A stretch of 36,094 nucleotides of DNA, taken from positions 66,615 to 102,708 of the forward strand of contig JADLFF010000037.1 in the NCBI GenBank assembly GCA_020845735.1, in the 5' to 3' direction. The DNA is from Dehalococcoidia bacterium (lineage in GTDB: Bacteria > Chloroflexota > Dehalococcoidia > UBA2979). Every line of letters begins with the position of its first letter. Positions within the stretch are counted from its first letter, which is position 1. Made by a program: the position numbers and the translations under genes. Shown one piece after another: positions 1 to 7,945 of the stretch. The notes beneath the pieces were generated by a model that searched no databases, was not told the origin of the DNA, and saw only the letters and a list, made by a program, of their open reading frames with translations.

Positions 1-1
1 A

Positions 2-703
2 GGGACGCAGGTGACCGTGCGCGGCAACACCCAGGGGCCGCGCGCGCCCACGATCGTGGTGCGCGAGGGGCGACAGGTGCTGCTGCGGACCACCGAGGCG
101 CTGGGGCGCGTCGTCGTGCCGAACGGCCGCGAGGTGGTCGCGGAACTCCTCGAGGGGGACCGCGTCGTGCAGTCGAAGCAGCTGACCGCCGAGGCGAGCG
201 GGGCGTACTCGCTGCCCTCGATGGGGCTGTTGAGCGTGCTCGCGGCCGGCCTCGTGGGGGCCGCTGTCGTGCTGGCGCGGAAGCAGATGCGCTTCCAGAA
301 CGTCGCGGTGATGGAGGCGATGCGCCCCGCGCCTCGGAAGCGACCGGCGCAGCGGCCGAACGTGCTCGTGGAGCCGCCCGCCACTCGAGGGGTGGCAGTG
401 ACCGTGACGCCGCTGCCCGTGCTGCCGCGCCTCGTGATCCGCGACCCGAGCGGGCAGGTGCGGCGGGTGCCGGTGCCGCCGGACGTCGCGTTCAGCATCG
501 GGAGCAACTCGGCGTGCGACGTGGTGCTGGAGGACGAGAGCGTGCGTCCTCTGCATGGACTGCTGACACCGTTCCAGGAGGGGCACTACGTGTTGCAGGC
601 GCTGGGATTGCCGGAGACCGGGGTGGACGGCCCGCCGAGCATGCTCGTGGTGCGTCCGGGCGAGGAGGTGAAGGTGGGTCGCCACGTCCTGGTCATCGAG
701 TAG
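2..703 (+). CDS. FHA-domain membrane protein, 5' partial
   Basis: The reading frame is open to the left window edge, and a GTG at 11 is only an internal candidate start, so I read this as the C-terminal part of a longer protein. Counting from GTG 11, about 65 residues of beta-rich, probably exported sequence are followed by one membrane segment (residues about 71-90), a basic Arg/Pro stretch, and a C-terminal forkhead-associated domain (about 141-228) with the Gly-Ser pair of the phosphothreonine-binding loop (SIGSNSACDVVL) and a degenerate His region (RPLHGLL). FHA domains bind phosphothreonine peptides, here on the cytoplasmic side. It lies just upstream of the Flp pilin and the Tad secretion genes, so it probably belongs to that locus. 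Related tad-linked proteins often carry an extracellular VWA domain at the N-terminus; that would be outside this window and is inference. Confidence 0.75.
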   Translation, partial: GTQVTVRGNTQGPRAPTIVVREGRQVLLRTTEALGRVVVPNGREVVAELLEGDRVVQSKQLTAEASGAYSLPSMGLLSVLAAGLVGAAVVLARKQMRFQNVAVMEAMRPAPRKRPAQRPNVLVEPPATRGVAVTVTPLPVLPRLVIRDPSGQVRRVPVPPDVAFSIGSNSACDVVLEDESVRPLHGLLTPFQEGHYVLQALGLPETGVDGPPSMLVVRPGEEVKVGRHVLVIE

Positions 704-740
704 GTGGTTTGCCTGAGGAGTCGTCATCCGGCGCGATGGA

Positions 741-769
741 TTGCAGCGCGCGCTGGTGAAGCGGATATC
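741..769 (+). promoter_or_regulatory. Possible sigma-70 promoter before the pilin gene
   Basis: TTGCAG at 741-746 and GATATC at 764-769 are separated by exactly 17 nt, giving a plausible -35/-10 pair in the 228-bp gap between the FHA gene and the pilin gene. It would leave a leader of about 155 nt. The match is moderate and I see no other feature in this gap. Confidence 0.3.
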
Positions 770-931
770 GAGGCTCGCAAGGAGCGCATGGAATGAAGAG
801 AAGGGAGTCCCTCACCGCCTGACGGAGCAGACGCGACAGCGCATCGGGGTGCGGGGGACCGATGTGCGCGGAGAACACCTCGAGAGGGTGGGTCTCGCTG
901 GACCCAGCACAGGAAGCATCAGGGGGAAGAC

Positions 932-1153
932 ATGTTGGGATACATCAAGGCGCTGGCCGCTCGCGCGCGACTCGTAGCGGAAGAGGGCCAGAACCTCGTC
1001 GAGACGACGTTGATCATCGCAGTGATCTCGATCGTGCTCGTGGCCGGCTTCAACGCTGCAGGCGTGGCGGCCGCGGTTACGAACACCGCCGACGGCATCA
1101 TCTGCGAGCTGCAGGGCCAGACCGCGGACTTCTCGGCCACGCCTCCGTGCTAG
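932..1153 (+). CDS. flp: Flp/Fap-family type IVb pilin precursor
   Basis: This 73-residue protein is the major subunit of a Flp (tight adherence) pilus. The prepilin peptidase motif is clear: a short basic leader, Gly19 before the cut, then mature QNLVETTLII with Glu24 at position +5, followed by a hydrophobic helix (about 22-45) that packs in the pilus core. The ATG at 932 follows the ribosome site AGGGGGA (921-927). Two cysteines, Cys58 and the C-terminal Cys73, could form a disulfide loop; most Flp pilins are cysteine-poor, so this is uncommon. It is the first gene of the assembly set cpaB-cpaE-cpaF-tadB-tadC and is separated from cpaB by a strong GC-rich hairpin, which may let the pilin message exceed that of the machinery. 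Confidence 0.9.
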   Translation: MLGYIKALAARARLVAEEGQNLVETTLIIAVISIVLVAGFNAAGVAAAVTNTADGIICELQGQTADFSATPPC

Positions 1154-1166
1154 TTGCCTGAGTGGG

Positions 1167-1198
1167 TGGGGCGGCGAGCGAGTTGCATCGCCGCCCCA
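1167..1198 (+). terminator. GC-rich hairpin after the pilin gene (attenuator or mRNA-stabilising)
   Basis: TGGGGCGGCGA (1167-1177) and its perfect complement (1188-1198) form an 11-bp stem with a 10-nt loop, 13 nt after the pilin stop. There is no T-run after it, so it is more likely a partial terminator or a 3'-end protecting hairpin than a full intrinsic terminator. It ends about 20 nt before the cpaB start. Confidence 0.6.
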
Positions 1199-1216
1199 CT
1201 CAACCTGGGGATGAGA

Positions 1217-2164
1217 GTGACGATGTTCGGACGAAGCCTGAGGTTTCAACTGCGCGGTCTCGACCCGGGAGTCGGACTGCTCGCAGTTGCGGCTGCCTTC
1301 GGTCTCCTCACCGCGCTGCTGATGCTCGGGTATCTGCGCGGCCGCGATTCAGGTGCTGCGGCAATCTCGAGCCCGGTTGTGCAGCTCAAGACCGACATCA
1401 AGGCCGGAGAGAGCATCACCGCGTCCGCCATCGAGCTGGTGACCGTTCCGCTGGAGAGCGTTGAGCCGGGTGCCGTGACAACGACGGCAAGCGCCATCGG
1501 ACAGGTGGCACGGTTCCCGCTGTCTGCCGGAGAGCAGGTCGTCGCGAGCCGCCTCGTAGACCGCAAGGGCGAGGATGCGCTTGCGTTCACGGTACCAGAG
1601 GGGCTTCGAGCGGTTTCGGTGCCGTTCTCTGCAGTGATGGGCGCGGGTGGCCTCGTCGTCCCCGGTGACCGCGTCGATGTCCTCGTGTTCACGGAATACG
1701 CAAGCCTGTTCGGTCCGGGTGAGGTGGTGCCACAAGCGGTGGCAGACCATCCCGCAGTGGTCACGTTGCTCCAGAACGTTCTGGTGCTTGCGCTCGATCG
1801 GACGGTTGGACCCGGCACTGAGACGGGCACGGTCGGAAGACTCTCGACGCGCGATACGCCGGACCAGGCGAAGACGGTGACCGTTGCGGCCTCGTTGGAG
1901 GATGCGCAGCTGCTGTTCCTCGCGACGCAGCGGGGGACGCTGGGGCTCGCGGTGCGGCGGTTCGGGGACGAGTCGCAGACCGCGGTGTCGCCCGAGTTCA
2001 AGATGCGTTCCACCCTTGCACCCCTCGTGCTGCCGACCGTGGCTCCGACGGCTGCGGCGACGGCGACCGCGCGTGCGGCGGCGCCCACGGGGGCGAGTGG
2101 CCTCGGGACGGGGGCGGGGACGGGTGGTGTGACCTCGACGGGCACGGGCGCGACGACGAACTAG
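1217..2164 (+). CDS. cpaB: Flp pilus assembly protein CpaB (RcpC)
   Basis: CpaB/RcpC is a periplasmic or outer-surface component of the Tad pilus machine. An N-terminal membrane anchor (LLAVAAAFGLLTALLMLGYL) is followed by a SAF domain (about residues 45-110, with ADIKAGESITA-like and AGEQVVASRLV segments) and the CpaB-specific region with PEGLRAVSVP and VPGDRVDVLV motifs. The last 50 residues are an Ala/Thr/Gly-rich tail. Possible starts are ATG 1211, GTG 1217 and ATG 1223; GTG 1217 has GGGG (1207-1210) six bases upstream and is preferred weakly. It lies between flp and cpaE in the normal tad order. Confidence 0.88.
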   Translation: MTMFGRSLRFQLRGLDPGVGLLAVAAAFGLLTALLMLGYLRGRDSGAAAISSPVVQLKTDIKAGESITASAIELVTVPLESVEPGAVTTTASAIGQVARFPLSAGEQVVASRLVDRKGEDALAFTVPEGLRAVSVPFSAVMGAGGLVVPGDRVDVLVFTEYASLFGPGEVVPQAVADHPAVVTLLQNVLVLALDRTVGPGTETGTVGRLSTRDTPDQAKTVTVAASLEDAQLLFLATQRGTLGLAVRRFGDESQTAVSPEFKMRSTLAPLVLPTVAPTAAATATARAAAPTGASGLGTGAGTGGVTSTGTGATTN

Positions 2165-2240
2165 CGAGACTGGCGACGACTGGCGAACTGACGAAGACAA
2201 CCAACCGGCGCAGGGATTGCGTCGGGACAAGGACTGTGCA

Positions 2241-3452
2241 GTGACGATGGACCCGATCCCATCGGTGATCATCATCGACCCGAACCCGAACAGCCGGCTC
2301 GACACGGCCGAGGCCGTGTTGCGTGCCAGCCTCGAGTTGCGGGGCGAGTGCGGCTATGGCACCGAGGCGACCGTGCTTGCGGTGCGGCAGCGGCCGGACA
2401 TCGCGCTCCTCGCGATCGAGGACCCGCCTGCGCGCGCCGTGGCGACGCTGCAGGCGCTGCAGCGGCTGGCGCCCGAGACGGTGGTGATCAGCTACTCGTC
2501 GCTGGGGGACCTGGCGATGATGCGGCAGGCGATGCGCTACGGCGCTCGTGACTACCTCATTCGCCCGGTGCAGCCGGACGCCCTCGCCGAGGCCGTGGCG
2601 AGCGCGCTGCAGCACGAGTCGCGGCGTCGGGAGGCGCAGACGAGCGGCGGTGACGATTCGCCCTCGGCGCGCGGGACCATCGTGACGATCCATAGCCCGA
2701 AGGGTGGCGTGGGCAAGACAACGATCTCGGCCAACCTCGCGCTGGCGCTGCGCCAGCTGACCGAGCAGGAGGTCGTGCTTGTCGATGCGGACGCGCAGTT
2801 CGGCGACGTCGCGCTCATGCTCGACATGGAGGTGACGCGCGGCATCGGTGTGCTGGCGCGCAACGAGTACGACCTGACGCCGGCGGTGATCGAGCAGTAC
2901 CTCGACCAGCACGCGACCGGGCTGTCCGTCCTCGGGACTGCGGCGGACCCCGAGGACTGGCGCGCCGTGACGCCTGAGAACCTGCCGACGATCCTCAACT
3001 CGCTGGCGGAGAAGTTCGAGTTCGTGCTTGTGGACACTCCCGGCGCCGTGAATGCCGTCGTGGAGTCGGCGCTGACGTCGTCGGACCTGATTGTCCTCGT
3101 GACGTCGCGCGACGTGTCGAGCGTGAAGGACGCTCGGGCGATCATCAGCATCCTGGACACGTGGGGCGTGCCTCGCGAGCGCGTACGCCTCGTGATCAAC
3201 GACAGCACGAACGCGCCGCTGGTGACGGCCGCCGAGGCCGAGCGCACCATCGGGATCCCGGCGACGACGACGCTGCCGTACGACCGCCAGGTCGACGTGG
3301 CGCTGCAGACCGGCGCGCCGGTCGTCCTCCAGACCCAGCGCAGCCGTTTCGCCGAGGGCATGTTCGACCTCGCGAAGTTGATCTCCGGCGTGTCGGCGCA
3401 GCCGCGCAAGCGGCGCCTGTTGTCGGCGATTGGGATGAGGCGAGGCTCGTGA
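2241..3452 (+). CDS. cpaE: CpaE/TadZ-like pilus assembly ATPase
   Basis: CpaE/TadZ positions the Tad pilus machine at its cellular site. The N-terminal ~120 residues form a receiver-like fold, but the phospho-acceptor Asp is replaced by Ala (LLAIEDPP where receivers have a D), so it is a pseudo-receiver. The C-terminal part is a ParA/MinD-type P-loop ATPase with the deviant Walker A motif PKGGVGKTT (about residues 153-161), which includes the first signature Lys, and VLVDTPG as Walker B. GTG 2241 is chosen because AAGGA (2229-2233) lies 7 nt upstream; ATG 2247 is an alternative. Its TGA overlaps the GTG of the next gene (GTGA), which implies translational coupling with the secretion ATPase. 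Confidence 0.88.
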   Translation: MTMDPIPSVIIIDPNPNSRLDTAEAVLRASLELRGECGYGTEATVLAVRQRPDIALLAIEDPPARAVATLQALQRLAPETVVISYSSLGDLAMMRQAMRYGARDYLIRPVQPDALAEAVASALQHESRRREAQTSGGDDSPSARGTIVTIHSPKGGVGKTTISANLALALRQLTEQEVVLVDADAQFGDVALMLDMEVTRGIGVLARNEYDLTPAVIEQYLDQHATGLSVLGTAADPEDWRAVTPENLPTILNSLAEKFEFVLVDTPGAVNAVVESALTSSDLIVLVTSRDVSSVKDARAIISILDTWGVPRERVRLVINDSTNAPLVTAAEAERTIGIPATTTLPYDRQVDVALQTGAPVVLQTQRSRFAEGMFDLAKLISGVSAQPRKRRLLSAIGMRRGS

Positions 3453-4855
3453 CCCAGGCACGTGTGGGAGGGCCGGGCGGTGCATCGGGGCCGCCCTCGT
3501 CGACCGTGAACGCCTCGGCGGCGAATCCGTCCGCGAGCAGCGCTGCGGGGAATGCGCTCGCGGCGGTCGAGCAGCGCGAGGAGGAGGCGCGGCGCAGCCT
3601 GGTGATGCGCGCGCACGACCGGCTGTTGCGCGACCTCGACCCGCGGCTCCTCGAGGAGCTGGACTCCGAGCAGGCGCGGCAGCGCGTGGAGCGTGCGGCC
3701 GCGATCGTCCTCACCGAGCTGGCGCCGGGGATCGCCGAGATCCGGAGGCACGACCTCATCCGCGCGATCACCGATGAGGCGATCGGGTTCGGGCCGATCC
3801 AGCGCCTCCTCGATGACCAGGAGGTCACTGAGGTGATGGTGAACGGGCCGAGCTCGATCTACTTCGAGCGTGGGGGCGTGCTGCATTCCTCGAACCTGCG
3901 GTTCAACGACCAGGACCACATTCGCCGGATCGCCGACCGGATCGTCGTGGCCCTCGGACGGCGGCTGGACGAGGCGTCGCCGATGGTGGACGCGCGCCTG
4001 CCGGACGGATCGCGTGTGAACGTCGTGATTCCGCCGCTGGCGCCGAAGAGCCCCACGATCACCGTGCGGAAGTTCGCGGGTGGGCGGCACGGCGTCGACG
4101 AGTTGATCCAGCTCGGGAGCATGACCGAGCAGTTCGCGGGGTTCATGCGTGCGTGCGTCGTCGCGAAGGTGAACGTCGTGATCTCCGGTGGCACGGGCAC
4201 GGGCAAGACCACGCTGCTCAACGCGTTCTCGCAGTTCCTGCCGGAGAGCGAGCGCATCGTGACGATCGAGGACCCGATCGAGATCCAGTTGCAGCAGGAG
4301 CACGTGGTCACCCTCGAGGCGCGGCCGGCGGGATCCGAGGGCCGCGGCGAAGTGACGCAGCGCGACCTCGTGCGGAACGCGCTGCGCATGCGGCCCGACC
4401 GCATCATCGTGGGTGAGGTGCGCGGATCCGAGGCGTTCGACATGCTCCAGGCGATGAACACCGGCCACGAGGGTGGCCTGACGACCGTGCACGCGAACTC
4501 CGCGCGCGACGCGCTGTTCCGCATCGAGAACATGGTGATGATGGCCGGGTTCGAGCTCACCTCGCGGGTGATCCGCGAGCAGATGGCGTCGGCGTTGCAG
4601 TTGATCATCCAGGTCACGCGCCTCCTCGATGGCACGCGCCGCGTGGTCGCGGCGACCGAGGTGAGTGCGCTCTCGGGGGACACGATCACGCTGCAGGACC
4701 TGTTCCTGTTCGAGAATCGCGGGATCGGGCCGGACGGCCGCGTGCAGGGGACGCTGAAGCAGACTGGCATTCGCCCTCGGTTTGCCGAGCGGTTTGCGGC
4801 GTTTGGCGTGTCGCCGCTGTGGCAGCCGCAGGGCGGCGGCGTGGCGCTGCCATGA
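3449..4855 (+). CDS. cpaF: Tad secretion ATPase CpaF/TadA
   Basis: This is the hexameric type II/IV-family ATPase that powers Flp pilus assembly. From GTG 3449 it is 468 residues: a low-complexity Ala/Ser start, a helical N-domain (about 45-130, with GFGPIQRLLDD and VTEVMVNGP), then the ATPase core with Walker A GGTGTGKTT (247-255, Lys253), an Asp box around VTIEDPIE, Walker B RPDRIIVGEVRG (about 314-325), and the His-box GGLTTVHAN. All catalytic motifs are present. The start codon overlaps the cpaE stop by 4 bp and is preceded by a GAGGCGAGG ribosome site. An earlier in-frame start would run far into cpaE and is rejected. Confidence 0.93.
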   Translation: MTQARVGGPGGASGPPSSTVNASAANPSASSAAGNALAAVEQREEEARRSLVMRAHDRLLRDLDPRLLEELDSEQARQRVERAAAIVLTELAPGIAEIRRHDLIRAITDEAIGFGPIQRLLDDQEVTEVMVNGPSSIYFERGGVLHSSNLRFNDQDHIRRIADRIVVALGRRLDEASPMVDARLPDGSRVNVVIPPLAPKSPTITVRKFAGGRHGVDELIQLGSMTEQFAGFMRACVVAKVNVVISGGTGTGKTTLLNAFSQFLPESERIVTIEDPIEIQLQQEHVVTLEARPAGSEGRGEVTQRDLVRNALRMRPDRIIVGEVRGSEAFDMLQAMNTGHEGGLTTVHANSARDALFRIENMVMMAGFELTSRVIREQMASALQLIIQVTRLLDGTRRVVAATEVSALSGDTITLQDLFLFENRGIGPDGRVQGTLKQTGIRPRFAERFAAFGVSPLWQPQGGGVALP

Positions 4856-4865
4856 GGATGGTGTC

Positions 4866-5852
4866 GTGACGGGCGTGCCGATCCTCATCGCGCTGCTGGC
4901 CGGGGTGGCGGGCACCCTCGGGCTGCTGGGCGTCGCGCAGCTCGCGTCGTCGCCGAACCGGCGTGTGCGAGCGCGCCTCGCGGGGACCGCTCCGGCGCCC
5001 GTCTTCGAGATCCCCGACTACAACCTGCTGCGCGACCGCCGGGCGTCGGCGCTGGGACCCCTCGACGCGTTGTTGCGGCGCCGGGAGTGGACCGACCAGA
5101 CCCGCATCGTGCTCGACCGCGCGGGCATTCCGTTGCGCGTCGGCGAGTACGTGTTGCTGCGCGCCGGGGCGGCCCTCGGGGGTGGTGTCCTCGGGCTGAT
5201 CCTGTCGAGCATCATCGGTGTGAGTGGGATCGTGTGGGTGGTGGTGCCGTTTGTGAGCGCCGTCGCGTCGTACCTGCCCGAGGTGTATGTGGCGTGGCGC
5301 ATTCGCAAGCGGTCGGAGGAGATCGAGGCGCAGCTGGTGCAGCTGTGCGACGTGATGGCCGCGATGGTGATGTCGGGGTTTGGGTACCTCCAGGCGCTGC
5401 ACACGACGAGCGAGCGCATCCTGCCACCGCTGTCCACCGAGGTGCGGCGCATGCTCGATGAGATCACGCTGGGCGCGGACGTGGACCAGGCGCTGGTGGA
5501 CCTGAACGAGCGCCTCAACAGCCCCGACTTTGACATCGTGGCGACCGCGATTGCGATCCAGCGCAGCACGGGTGGCAACCTCGGGGAGATCCTCGCCGGT
5601 GTGGCGAGCACCATTCGCGGTCGCCAGGCGTTGAAGAGCGAGGTGAAGACGCTGACCTCGCAGCAGCGCATGTCGGCGATGTTTGTCGCGGGCCTGCCGT
5701 TCATCCTCGTGCTGGTGCTCATGTACATCCTGCCGGAGCCGTTCGCGCGGCTGGTCACGCAGCCTGCGGGGCGCCTGATGCTGGCGGTGGCGATGGTGAT
5801 GGACGCGGTCGCGCTGATCGTGATCCGGCGCGTGTCGAGGCTGGACTTCTAG
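4866..5852 (+). CDS. tadB: Tad inner-membrane platform protein TadB
   Basis: TadB is one of two GspF-type membrane proteins forming the inner-membrane platform on which TadA works. The 328-residue protein has an N-terminal membrane helix, a pair of helices around residues 95-135 (GGGVLGLILSSIIGVSGIVWV), a T2SSF cytoplasmic helical domain (about 160-285, with LCDVMAAMVMSGFGYLQAL and IAIQRSTGGNLGEIL), and a C-terminal membrane hairpin. GTG 4866 is chosen because GAGGAT at 4854-4859 lies 6 nt upstream. The gene starts 10 bp after the tadA stop and is followed 2 bp later by tadC, so the three are one transcript. Confidence 0.9.
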   Translation: MTGVPILIALLAGVAGTLGLLGVAQLASSPNRRVRARLAGTAPAPVFEIPDYNLLRDRRASALGPLDALLRRREWTDQTRIVLDRAGIPLRVGEYVLLRAGAALGGGVLGLILSSIIGVSGIVWVVVPFVSAVASYLPEVYVAWRIRKRSEEIEAQLVQLCDVMAAMVMSGFGYLQALHTTSERILPPLSTEVRRMLDEITLGADVDQALVDLNERLNSPDFDIVATAIAIQRSTGGNLGEILAGVASTIRGRQALKSEVKTLTSQQRMSAMFVAGLPFILVLVLMYILPEPFARLVTQPAGRLMLAVAMVMDAVALIVIRRVSRLDF

Positions 5853-5854
5853 TC

Positions 5855-6751
5855 ATGACGTTGTTGATCGCGCTGCTGGCCGGGGTGACGGCGGCGGCCG
5901 CGCTGGCGGGCGTGGTGCAGCTGCAGGGGCGGCGGACCTCGTTGAGCTCGCGTCGGCTGAGGCGGGTGGCGAACGCGGACGACCCGCTGTCCGTCTCGAT
6001 CATGGAGCGCGCGATCCGGCCGGCGGCGGCGAAGTTCGGGCACGGGTTCCGGCGCGTGATGCCTCGGCCGCTGGTGGCAGCGCTCGATGATCGTCTGGTG
6101 ACGGCCGGGCTGTCGGTGCGGCGCCAGACGTTCATGGGCGTCTGGGCCGCGTTCGGGTTCGGGCTGCCCGCGCTGGCGCTGGTGGTGGGTGGGTTGATGG
6201 ACCTCGACCGGACCCGCCTCGGGATCTGGGTGCTGCTCGCGGCGGTCGTGGGTGGGTATTTCCCGTGGTACTGGCTGGCGGCGCGAGCGAAGTCGCGCGC
6301 GCAGGAGATCGACCGGTCGCTGCCCGACGTGATCGACTTCATCGTGACGTCGGTGGAGGCGGGCGTTGGGATGCAGGGCGCGATGCTGAACATGGCGCGC
6401 AAGTTCGAGGGGCCGCTGTCGCAGGAGTTCCTGCAGGTGGTGCGCGAGACCAGCCTCGGGCGGTCGCGGGACGCGGCGCTGCAGGCGATGGCCGAGCGCT
6501 GTCACTCGTACGACCTCAGCCTCCTCGTGAGCGCGATCATCCAGGCGGACCAGACCGGCATCGCGATCGGGCGGGTGCTGCGCAACCAGGCCGAGGAATT
6601 GCGACTCCGCCGGCGCCAGCGCGCTCGTGAGTACGCGGCGAAGATCCCTGTGAAGATGACCGTGCCGACCGTGGCGTTCGTCTTCCCGACGCTGTTCCTG
6701 CTCATCCTCGGGCCGGTGGTGCTGCGGGCCGTGGAGCTGTTCCGCGGCTAG
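5855..6751 (+). CDS. tadC: Tad inner-membrane platform protein TadC
   Basis: This is the second GspF-type platform protein of the Flp pilus system and the probable partner of TadB. The 298 residues contain an N-terminal membrane helix, a central pair of helices (FMGVWAAFGFGLPALALVVGGL and LLAAVVGGYFPWYWLAA), the T2SSF domain (about residues 145-265, with LPDVIDFIVTSVEAGVGMQGAML) and a final membrane helix (VAFVFPTLFLLILGPVVL). ATG 5855 comes 2 bp after the tadB stop, without a separate ribosome site, which is typical for coupled translation. It is the last gene of the pilus set here. TadE/F-type minor pilins and a prepilin peptidase are not in the window. Confidence 0.9.
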   Translation: MTLLIALLAGVTAAAALAGVVQLQGRRTSLSSRRLRRVANADDPLSVSIMERAIRPAAAKFGHGFRRVMPRPLVAALDDRLVTAGLSVRRQTFMGVWAAFGFGLPALALVVGGLMDLDRTRLGIWVLLAAVVGGYFPWYWLAARAKSRAQEIDRSLPDVIDFIVTSVEAGVGMQGAMLNMARKFEGPLSQEFLQVVRETSLGRSRDAALQAMAERCHSYDLSLLVSAIIQADQTGIAIGRVLRNQAEELRLRRRQRAREYAAKIPVKMTVPTVAFVFPTLFLLILGPVVLRAVELFRG

Positions 6752-6780
6752 CGTGCACGCCTCGAGGGGATGCCGTGGCG

Positions 6781-6793
6781 TACCCTCTCGCGA
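6781..6793 (+). promoter_or_regulatory. -10-like hexamer of a probable leaderless promoter (acuC)
   Basis: TACCCT at 6781-6786 is followed by exactly 6 nt and then ATG 6793. This matches the TANNNT-6nt-ATG layout of leaderless bacterial transcripts and recurs before the CPBP gene (16077) and scpA (19586). No clear -35 is visible. Confidence 0.45.
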
Positions 6794-7839
6794 TGACGAA
6801 CGTGACGACTGCCTTCGCCACTGACGCCCTCTGCCTCGAGCACCGCAACGACGGCCATCCCGAGCGGCCCGAGCGGTTGCGGGCGATCCTCGAGCAGCTG
6901 GAGCGCACCGGACTGCGCGAGCGGATGGTCGAGCTGGCGCCTCGGGATGCGACGGACGACGAGATCCGGCGCGTGCACAGTGCGGGCGTGATCGAGCGGG
7001 CGCGCGAGCTCGCCTCGGGGGGCGGGGGGTGGGCGGACGTCGACACGTTCGTGAACGTCGAGTCGCCCGCCGTGGCGCGCCGTGCAGCGGGGCTCGTGAT
7101 CGCCTCGATGCAGGCCGTCCTGCGCGGCGAGGCGCGGAACGCCTTCGCGGCCGTGCGGCCTCCGGGTCACCACGCGACCGCGCGGCAACTGATGGGGTTC
7201 TGCCTGCTGAACAACGTGGCGATGGCGGCCGGCGCCGCCCTCGATGCCGGCGTGCAGCGGCTGGCGATCGTGGACTGGGACGTGCACCACGGGAACGGGA
7301 CGCAGGCGATCTTCGACGCCGACCCTCGGGTGCTGTACTTCAGCACGCATGCTGCGCCGTACTACCCGGGCACGGGAGCCATCGAGGATGCCGGGATCGG
7401 GTGGGCGCGGGGGACGAAGATCAACGTGCCGCTGCCGCACGGGACGAGCGATGCGGGGTTCGTCGCGGCGTACGAGCAGGTGTGCGTGCCGGCCCTCGAG
7501 CGGTTCCGCCCGGAGATCGTGCTGGTGTCGAGCGGATGGGACGCGCACGCGCGCGACCCCCTCGCGCCGCTGATGGTGACCACCGAGTGCTACACGCGCG
7601 TGGCGCGGCTGGTGCGTGACGCCTCGGACGGGCTGTGTGACGGGCGGATGGTCGTGGCCCTCGAGGGCGGGTACGACGAGCATGCGCTCGCGTGGTGCGC
7701 GAGCGGGCTCGTCGAGCTGCTGCTCGGGGAGGAGCCGACGCCGGACCCGGAACCCGTGGTCGCGCCGATCCGCGTGCCGAGCGCGGCGAGCATCGAGGCC
7801 GTGATCACCTCGGCGCGGCGGGTGGCCGGGCTGGAGTAG
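6793..7839 (+). CDS. Histone-deacetylase-superfamily / AcuC-like zinc deacylase
   Basis: This 348-residue enzyme belongs to the class II HDAC-like arginase/deacetylase superfamily, which removes acetyl or other acyl groups from lysines or polyamines (acetoin-utilisation AcuC and acetylpolyamine amidohydrolase are relatives). All active-site elements are visible: the charge-relay pair in PPGHHAT (about residues 126-127), the zinc ligands in DWDVHHGNG (Asp163, His165) and SSGWDAH (Asp250), and the transition-state Tyr in EGGYD (Tyr294). ATG 6793 gives the N-terminus MTNVTTAFATD typical of the family and fits a leaderless start; GTG 6775, with a GAGGGGA site, is an alternative adding six residues. 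It follows the pilus genes but has no obvious link to them. The substrate cannot be told from the sequence. Confidence 0.9.
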   Translation: MTNVTTAFATDALCLEHRNDGHPERPERLRAILEQLERTGLRERMVELAPRDATDDEIRRVHSAGVIERARELASGGGGWADVDTFVNVESPAVARRAAGLVIASMQAVLRGEARNAFAAVRPPGHHATARQLMGFCLLNNVAMAAGAALDAGVQRLAIVDWDVHHGNGTQAIFDADPRVLYFSTHAAPYYPGTGAIEDAGIGWARGTKINVPLPHGTSDAGFVAAYEQVCVPALERFRPEIVLVSSGWDAHARDPLAPLMVTTECYTRVARLVRDASDGLCDGRMVVALEGGYDEHALAWCASGLVELLLGEEPTPDPEPVVAPIRVPSAASIEAVITSARRVAGLE

Positions 7840-7896
7840 GGTCGGAGCGCTGAGCGGAGACAGCTCGATTCGCGCTTCAAGGTAGACGGCCGGCCC

Positions 7897-7920
7897 GTCG
7901 ACAGGGCTCAGGGCGAACGG
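7897..7920 (+). repeat. Single REP-like repeat copy (GTCGACAGGGCTCAGGGCGAACGG)
   Basis: A lone member of the repeat family described at 8667 and 12281, lying in the gap between two convergent genes. Confidence 0.6.
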
Positions 7921-7945
7921 GAGACGGCTGGCTCTGCGAGGGGCC

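Noticed and set aside
741..977. A 78-residue frame in the gap before the pilin gene
   Set aside because: TTG start without a ribosome site, overlaps the pilin gene, and the product is low-complexity Arg-rich.
2552..4915. A 787-residue minus-strand frame opposite cpaE and cpaF
   Set aside because: The + strand has full ATPase motifs; the antisense product is compositionally odd and without motifs.
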